Assembly: GCA_963718995.1 (NCBI GenBank)
Contig: CAVRAP010000001.1
Span: 81,329 to 145,328 of the forward strand
Origin: UBA4744 sp963718995
GTDB lineage: Bacteria; Actinomycetota; Acidimicrobiia; Spongiisociales; UBA4744
Length of the DNA stretch: 64,000 nt
Direction of reading: 5' to 3'
Shown: positions 58,383 through 64,000 of the stretch, piece by piece
How the letters are laid out: the number at the start of each line of letters is the position of its first letter
How positions within the stretch are numbered: position 1 is the first letter of the stretch
Made by a program: the position numbers and the translations under genes
Notes under the pieces: model-generated
Told to the model about the DNA's origin: nothing
Seen by the model: the letters and a program-made list of their open reading frames with translations, nothing else
Database searches by the model: none

Positions 58383-61300
58383 CCTCGATCCCCAGCCTCT
58401 GCATGATCTCGGTCGATTCGCTGCGGTGCGCGTCGGCTTCGGGGTGTTCCGTCAGGTTCCCCAGAACCTGGAGTGTCTGAGCGACTTCGTATTCCGCACC
58501 GGCCGAACGGGCGATCTGGAGGCTGTCCGCCAGGTGGCGGCGGGCCGAGACAGTATCGTCGCGCTTGAGGTACGCCAAACCGGTCAGGCGCTCGAGCATT
58601 GCCTGGAGAACAGCCGTTCCGTCGGTGCCCTTGGTGCGTCCGAGATGGTGAGAGGCGAGATCCAACGCAGCGTCATCACCGGCCAGGACGCGATTCTCGA
58701 CCCTGCGGGCCTCGGCCTCGAGGACGAAGGTCTCGGCTCCGATCTCCTGGAAACCCCGCACGGATTGTTCGAGCAGGCGCTCAGCTTCGTCATGCCGGCC
58801 GGCGCGGGCGGCGGCCCGTCCGAGGTTTGCATCCGCCAGGGCCACTCCCACGGTGTAGCGAGACGCTCGCCACACCCGTCTCGCCTGACGAAACGCCTCC
58901 TCGGCTTGACCCAGGCGGCCTTGGTCGGAGAGGATTTCGCCGATGTTGTTGGCAGCTCGAGCGATGCTCAACACGTCGCCGGCCTTGGTGGCTTCTTCCC
59001 GGCTCCGCTCGTAGAACGTCGCGGCCGCTTCCCAATCCCCACGAAAGTAGGCGGTCACCCCGAGGTTGTTCAGCACCCGCGACTGCCCCACATGGTCCCC
59101 GAGTCGCTCGTAAATCGGCAAGGCCAGCTTGCGGTAGATGTCCGCTTGCGGGTCTCCGAGGAACGACATCGCATGATCGAGCAGGTAGTAGGCGTGGGCG
59201 AGACCTTCCTGATACCCGGTCTCCGTTGCCGGTTCGATCGACCGGAGGGCCCACTCGACACTGCTGCGGTAGCGCGCCTGCCGGAAGCGCACTCCCGAGT
59301 AGGCAGCCTGCAGCTCTGACCGCTCGATCAACGCGGGTTCGTTCGAGGTCCCACGGTCGAGCACCTTCATTGCCCGGCTGAGCCATCTCAACGCCGCCGA
59401 GTAGGCGCCCTTACGCTCCCTCATCAAGCCCTGCTTGCGCATCGAGCGCGCCTGTGCGATCGGATCCGCCGCAACGAGCTTGCGGGCACCCACGTAGGCA
59501 TCGTCTGCCTCTTCGTAGAGGCCGGCCAGGTCGTAGACATCTCCTAGGTTCTCGGCGATCGGGGCCAGCGCCGACCGGGTCACTTTTTCGGCCCGGCGTC
59601 CATTGCGGAGCGCTTGCGAGAAGAACTTGGCAGCGTCGACGTTGGCGCCTTTCGACGCTGCATCGCGGCCTGCCACGGTGGCGTAGTCCCACGCTTTGGT
59701 GAATATCTGAGCTCGATCGAAGTGAAGAGCGAGGATTTCGGCCTTTTCGTCAGTGGCGGTCCCCGCTCGCTGCTCGATCGTGCTGCCGATGTGAGCGTGG
59801 ATCGAACGCCGGATACGGAAGGGAAGCTGCTCGTATGCGACATCGCGATACAAGGTGTGCTTGAAGGTCACCGCCCCCGGACCCGTCGGTTCGATGAAAT
59901 CTCCGAGGTGTTGCCACCGGGAAGGGTGGCCGAGTAAATCGACGATCTGCGGACTGTTCTCTTTGAGGAGGTCGAACGGCGCTTCCAGGCCCGCCACCGA
60001 CGCGTACTGAAGCGCCTGCCGCTCGTCCGGCGGGAGGCTATCCACACGCGAAGCAACGAGGGTTTCGACGGTATCCGGCAGGCTATCCAGCGTCCTTTGG
60101 TCCCTTGACGCTGCGACAAGCTCGATGAGGAAGAGGGGATTGCCGTCTGCCCTTCGAGTGATCTCCGCCACCAGATGTGGGGGAACCATGAGCTCGTCGG
60201 CCAGGACGTCGGCCAACTCGGTGGCGTCCCCGAGGGCCAGTGCCTCGAGGGCGATGGTCGAGTGTCGGCAGTGTTGAGATGAACCCGGTCGCGGCTTCCC
60301 GGCGAGTGACGAAGACGGTCAGCGGTAGGGAGCCGAGCGACTCCTCCAGGTTGGCGAGCAACTCGGCGGAAGCTTCGTCCATCCAGTGGGCATCCTCGAT
60401 GACGACCAGACTCGGGGAAGAAACAACTGTTTGCAAGAGGTCTTTGACGGCATCGAAGGTGCGGGGTTTGCGGAAGGACGTGTCGAGCTCGTCTGCGGCT
60501 GCGGTCGTCGCAACCTCGGCATCGAAGGGCACGGCCAGCAGCGGGAGCCAATCGGCGAGTTTCGGTGCCCGCTCTCGTACCAGCTTCTCGAGGGCCGGTC
60601 CCGGCTCGTCCTCAATCTCAACGAGACCGCGAAGGACCATCCGCAAGGCTGCATACGGCGTGGCCGACTCATATTGAACGCAGACCGAGCGGTGCAGGGT
60701 TACTCCGTCGGCCTTGGCCCGGGTGGCCACCTCTTCGGTGAATCGGGACTTACCGATTCCCGGCTCGCCAATGACCTCGACAAGTTGACCTTTGCCTTGC
60801 AGGAGATCGGCGATGGCCGCCGCCGCAGTCGCCAGTTCTTCTTTTCGCCCGATGAGGGGCAGCTCATGCTCGACGGACCGCTCAGCCGATCCGGTTGGCT
60901 TTCCGAGCTGCACTGCCTCGACCGGGTGGCCTTTCCTTTGACCCGGAATGGTTCAACGGGTGTGGTTTCGAAGACGGTTGTGCAGTACTCGAGAACTTCG
61001 GGTGTGACCAGGATCTGGTTCTTCCCGGCATGCGACATGACCCGTGCTGCCAGGTTCACGGCGTCTCCGATGATGGTGAAAGCCCGTCGGAACGGTGCCC
61101 CGACGTCGGCGGCGAAGAGGCTTCCCCGGTTGACGCCGATCTTCAAGGGCAGTGATTGAGCCCGGTCTGCCGTCTGCCGGGCAGCCAGCAGCACGCTGGC
61201 TTCATCGTGGCCGGTGATCGCCGGGACCCCACCGATCAAGATGAGCTTGCCACCGTCGGCGTCGATGTCGGAGTACAGGAATGTGACCCCGAACTCGTCT

Positions 61301-62140
61301 GCCGACTCTTCCGCGGCGTTGATGATCGACTCCAACGCTCCTACCGCTGATCCGCACCCTCCCTCACGGATGAGGTTGTCGCTGCCGGTGAATTCGATGA
61401 AGGCGACGGTTGCCTTGCGATGCTCACCTTCAATTGCCGTCGATCGAACAGCCTGGCGCAGAGCCGATGGGATGAGTTGCTCGAGGCTATCCGTGGACGG
61501 GACGGCGGGTTCGTTCACGGTTCCAACGATCTCGGGGGCACGTCTCAGCAGCATCCCGTTGCCGCTCGGCTCGCCCAGTATCTGGGTGCGGAGGCGTTCG
61601 GCCGTTGCCCTGCTCACCAGAATCTGGCTTGCCGTGGCGCCTGACTCCATCTGCACGGTGGTCGAGGTCGCTGGCCCGGCAATGGAAGCTTGCGGTGCGA
61701 GGAACCGAGAAGGAAGAAGTCGAAATCGCCGCTGTGAATACCAACGGACATCCGCAGGTTGACCCGGCCGGCCGGCGTATCGATCTTCCCTACGGTCCGG
61801 AGGGCGGTCCGCATCTCGTGAGCAGCAGCAGCGGCCCGTGGAGCGTGCCTGTCGCCTTCGTACCAGAGAAGCAGGGCATCGCCCCCGAACTTGAGCGAAT
61901 CGCCGCCCGCGACGCACTGCAATGGTCAGGAGCTCGGTGAACACCCGGTTGAGAACCGCGGTCGACTTCCTCGGCGCCGAGTTTGCCTTTGCGGGCCAAC
62001 CGTTCGGACAGGGCGGTGAAACCGGAGATGTCGACGAACACCATGGTTCCGGCCAGACAACGAGAGCGCGTTCGGTCGGCACAGCGCGCGGCTAGGCGCG
62101 AGACATAGGGTGCGTAGGGGTCGGCCGGGACTGTATCCAC
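58360..62140 (-). CDS. Soluble-adenylyl-cyclase-like protein: two cyclase domains, AAA/STAND ATPase, TPR (several frameshifts)
   Basis: About 1,255 residues from GTG 62140. First cyclase domain: TMVFVDISGFTALSERLARK (metal-binding Asp) and LKFGGDALLLWYEGD (second metal site). Second cyclase domain: KATVAFIEFTGSDNLI and FTIIGDAVNLAARVM. The ATPase has Walker A GEPGIGKSRF and Walker B LVVIEDAHWMDEA. The C-terminal 600 residues are TPR-like helical repeats (AATFYERSREEATKAGDVL, RAANNIGEILSDQGRLGQAE). Frames change near 61990, 61920, 61690, 60930 and 60255. This is the plan of human ADCY10 and many actinobacterial cyclases. It should make cAMP in response to a signal at the ATPase or TPR part. 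It converges on the giant secreted-protein gene. Confidence 0.82.
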
Positions 62141-62482
62141 CGTGCAGTGAGGGTAGCGATGTTAGTGGTGCCGGCGCCGGGAAGCACGGCCATTTTGGCT
62201 TCTCGAGTAACGCACGGGCCGGTGCCTCGATCATCTTTTTGCCTAGCAGCGCCCGTGGAGAAGTAGCAAATTCCCTACGCTGAGTGACGACAATGAGCCG
62301 ACAGGCGCAGTTGCGTCGACATAAACCCCCCGGATTGATCTAGCTGCTGGGCCGCCTGCCTATGGCTTGATCCGACGTCGACTCAAACCATTGGACGTTT
62401 GCCACCGAGTGTGGCATTGTGGATAACGCGTCTGCCGTATAGCGGTTGACGGCGGGGAGTGAACGGCGAGGGAGGCCACCAG
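62141..62482. other. Intergenic region between divergent genes
   Basis: About 340 bases between the cyclase gene (minus) and the CSLREA protein gene (plus). I see no convincing gene here. It should hold both promoters; one candidate is listed separately. A short TTTTTGCC run near 62234 has no stem. Confidence 0.6.
62399..62427 (+). promoter_or_regulatory. Candidate sigma70-type promoter
   Basis: TTGCCA and GATAAC with a 17-base spacer, ending about 55 bases upstream of the ATG at 62483. The -35 box is good, the -10 box only fair. It would drive the CSLREA-like protein. Confidence 0.35.
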
Positions 62483-64000
62483 ATGATGGGTACGGGAGTA
62501 TCGCGCGGCAAAGCGTCGCGCATCGGCATGGCACTGTTGCTGGCGCTGCTGACGGTGTTCTCGGTCCTGAGCCCCATTCCGTTCAATCAGTCGATCGCGG
62601 TCAGACCGTTCTTACGTTCACGGTGGACTCGACAGCCGACCTCCCAGATCTAGTTGACGATGGTTTATGTGTGGCGAATGATGGAACCACGACTGGCACG
62701 GATGTCTGCACTCTGAGGGCTGCAATCCACGAGAGCAGCCTCGCCGCGGGTCCTGTCACTATCGGTTTCTCGGTCTCCGGGACCATCAGCCCACAGACCG
62801 CCTTCGTCAATATTGAGAAGAACGTTGCGATCGACGGGACTGGTCAGAACGTGGTCATCGACGGCTCCGGCGTGGTAGGTGGCGACCGATTCGGTCTTCC
62901 TCGAGGCCGGAGCCAACGGCTCGACCCTCAAGAACTTGACCATCCAGGGTTTTTCGGGCGCCGGTATCTACTCAGACGCATCGAACACCACTGTCGAGTC
63001 CAACTTCATCACCGGCAACGGTGGGTACGGGATATGGTTGAGACCCGGTGCAGCCGACAACCTCGTCAACGGGAACGCCATCGAATCCAACGGCTTGGTG
63101 GGTCTATTCATCCAGGGACCCGGCAACGACGTGGTCGACAATGTGATCTCGGGCAATATCGGCGCTGGGGTCAGGATCGCCGGAAACGACGCCGGACGAG
63201 AACACCGTTCACGCCAACTACATCGGGACCAATTCCGACGCCACCGAAGAGAATGGCAACAGTCAGCAGGGGATCGTGGTGCAGACGGGCGCCGACGAAA
63301 CAACAATTGGTGGTTTCGGGCTTGGCGATGCGAACTATGTGTCCGGTAATGACGGCGCCGGGATCGTCATCAACGATTCCGGATGCGTACGTCTTATTCA
63401 ACTTCGTTGGAGAAGGTTCGACCGGCGCGGACCTCGGCAACGGGGGACCCGGAATTCAGATTGGCAATGGGGGATCGCACACCATTGAGGGGAACACGGT
63501 TGCCTTCAACGGTTCGGACCCCGCCGGGACATACAAGGACGGCATAACCCTTCTCAACAGCTCGTTTAATCAAATATCCGGCAACTACATAAGAGCGAAT
63601 GTCGCGGCCGGTGTCGATACCGACCATTTCCGGAGGACCGGGGACCGACAATGCTATACTCGGTGATGGCGTCGAGAACAACGGCGGTCTGGGGATTGAC
63701 CTCGGGAGTGTGGGTGTCACGGCCAACGACTCGGTGGCGCCGGACACAGCAACAAGCTGCAGAACTTCCCGGTGATCGACTCGGCGATAGTGCGACAAGA
63801 CGGCGATTATGCCGACATCACCGTGAGCGGGACGCTCGAATCCGAGGTCGGCCAGTATTACCAGATCGAGTTCTTCTCATCGGACACCTGTGACGACTCG
63901 GGTTATGGGGAGGGTTCTGAGGTTATCGGCTCCGGGGTGTTCGAGATTCCTGCAGGAGACACCTCTGTCGACTTCGAATACACCGCTGAAGGGTATTCCT
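62483..64000 (+). CDS. Secreted CSLREA/beta-helix protein, 5' part (several frameshifts, runs off the window)
   Basis: ATG 62483 has GAGGGAGG upstream. Signal peptide: SRIGMALLLALLTVFSVLSP. The next frame reads LTFTVDSTADLPDLVDDGLC to VCTLRAAIHESS, a CSLREA-type start (here CTLRAA). A right-handed beta-helix follows: NLTIQGFSGAGIYSDASNTT, NFITGNGGYGIWLRPGAADN, NVISGNIGAGVRIAGNDA, YIGTNSDATEENGNSQQGIV and so on, with a late NKLQNFPVIDSAIV motif typical of these proteins. About six single-base shifts (near 62595, 62875, 63195, 63385, 63625 and 63745) interrupt it. It continues beyond 64000. Likely a large surface or secreted protein of the same class as the one at 51411, but no PLSAI repeat is visible yet. 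Confidence 0.75.

Overview
The window is a high-GC stretch that looks like the chromosome of a free-living actinomycetote. Acidimicrobiia or a related uncultured lineage is my inference, not proven. The clues are GTG and TTG starts, ATGA/GTGA stop-start overlaps, DUF3159, DUF427, DUF3068/PorA-like, PspC/LiaF-like and DUF6390-like families, and leucine dehydrogenase next to a fused branched-chain 2-oxoacid dehydrogenase E1. There is no rRNA, IS element, prophage or CRISPR array. Many good genes are broken by single-base frameshifts. In almost every case the reading frame is restored by removing one extra base, usually in a short homopolymer. This includes the essential gene argS, so I read most breaks as assembly or sequencing insertions and annotate across them.

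Layout. 0-2.4 kb: glycolate oxidase glcE (3' part) and glcF, then a membrane protein. 2.4-6.2 kb (minus): three GNAT acetyltransferases and argS. 6.3-10 kb: an Fe3+-type ABC importer (binding protein, permease, ATPase). 10-13 kb: a ClbS/DfsB-like protein, a toroid-fold protein and an exported EEP phosphatase. 13-14.2 kb: a divergent pair, DUF6390-like and HypC-like. 14.7-17.9 kb (minus): leucine dehydrogenase plus fused E1, a branched-chain amino acid catabolic unit. 19.6-31.5 kb: one long co-directional operon with nearly every junction overlapping: an exported membrane protein, an ABC ATPase and permease, a coiled-coil Gly-Gln-repeat protein, MoxR, DUF58, and two vWA proteins. It ends at a bidirectional terminator.

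31.6-34.7 kb: a DUF3068 protein with a DosR-like box upstream, a STAS-like protein, a diguanylate cyclase, tRNA-Phe and tRNA-Asp. 34.8-39.8 kb (minus): a zinc-type oxidoreductase and a thiamine importer thiBPQ behind a TPP riboswitch. 40-47 kb: small stress and envelope genes (PspC/LiaF trio), fabH, DUF427, DUF3159, a lone receiver protein and LtrA. 47.2-51.3 kb: two paralogous metallo-beta-lactamase-fold hydrolases around a cyclic-nucleotide-binding patatin and a PAS protein.

51.4-58.3 kb holds the most unusual object: a secreted protein of about 2,300 residues. It has a beta-helix start, 24 copies of the pentad PLSAI in blocks separated by cysteine-pair linkers, a PPC-like region, a gingipain/caspase-like C25 peptidase, Ig-like modules and a PxKF-like end. 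Convergent to it is a soluble-adenylyl-cyclase-like protein (two cyclase domains, AAA/STAND ATPase, TPR). The window ends inside a second secreted beta-helix protein with a CSLREA-like start. The cyclase, the cNMP-binding patatin and the MBL hydrolases suggest local cyclic-nucleotide signalling beside a large cell-surface or secreted protein locus; this link is inference.
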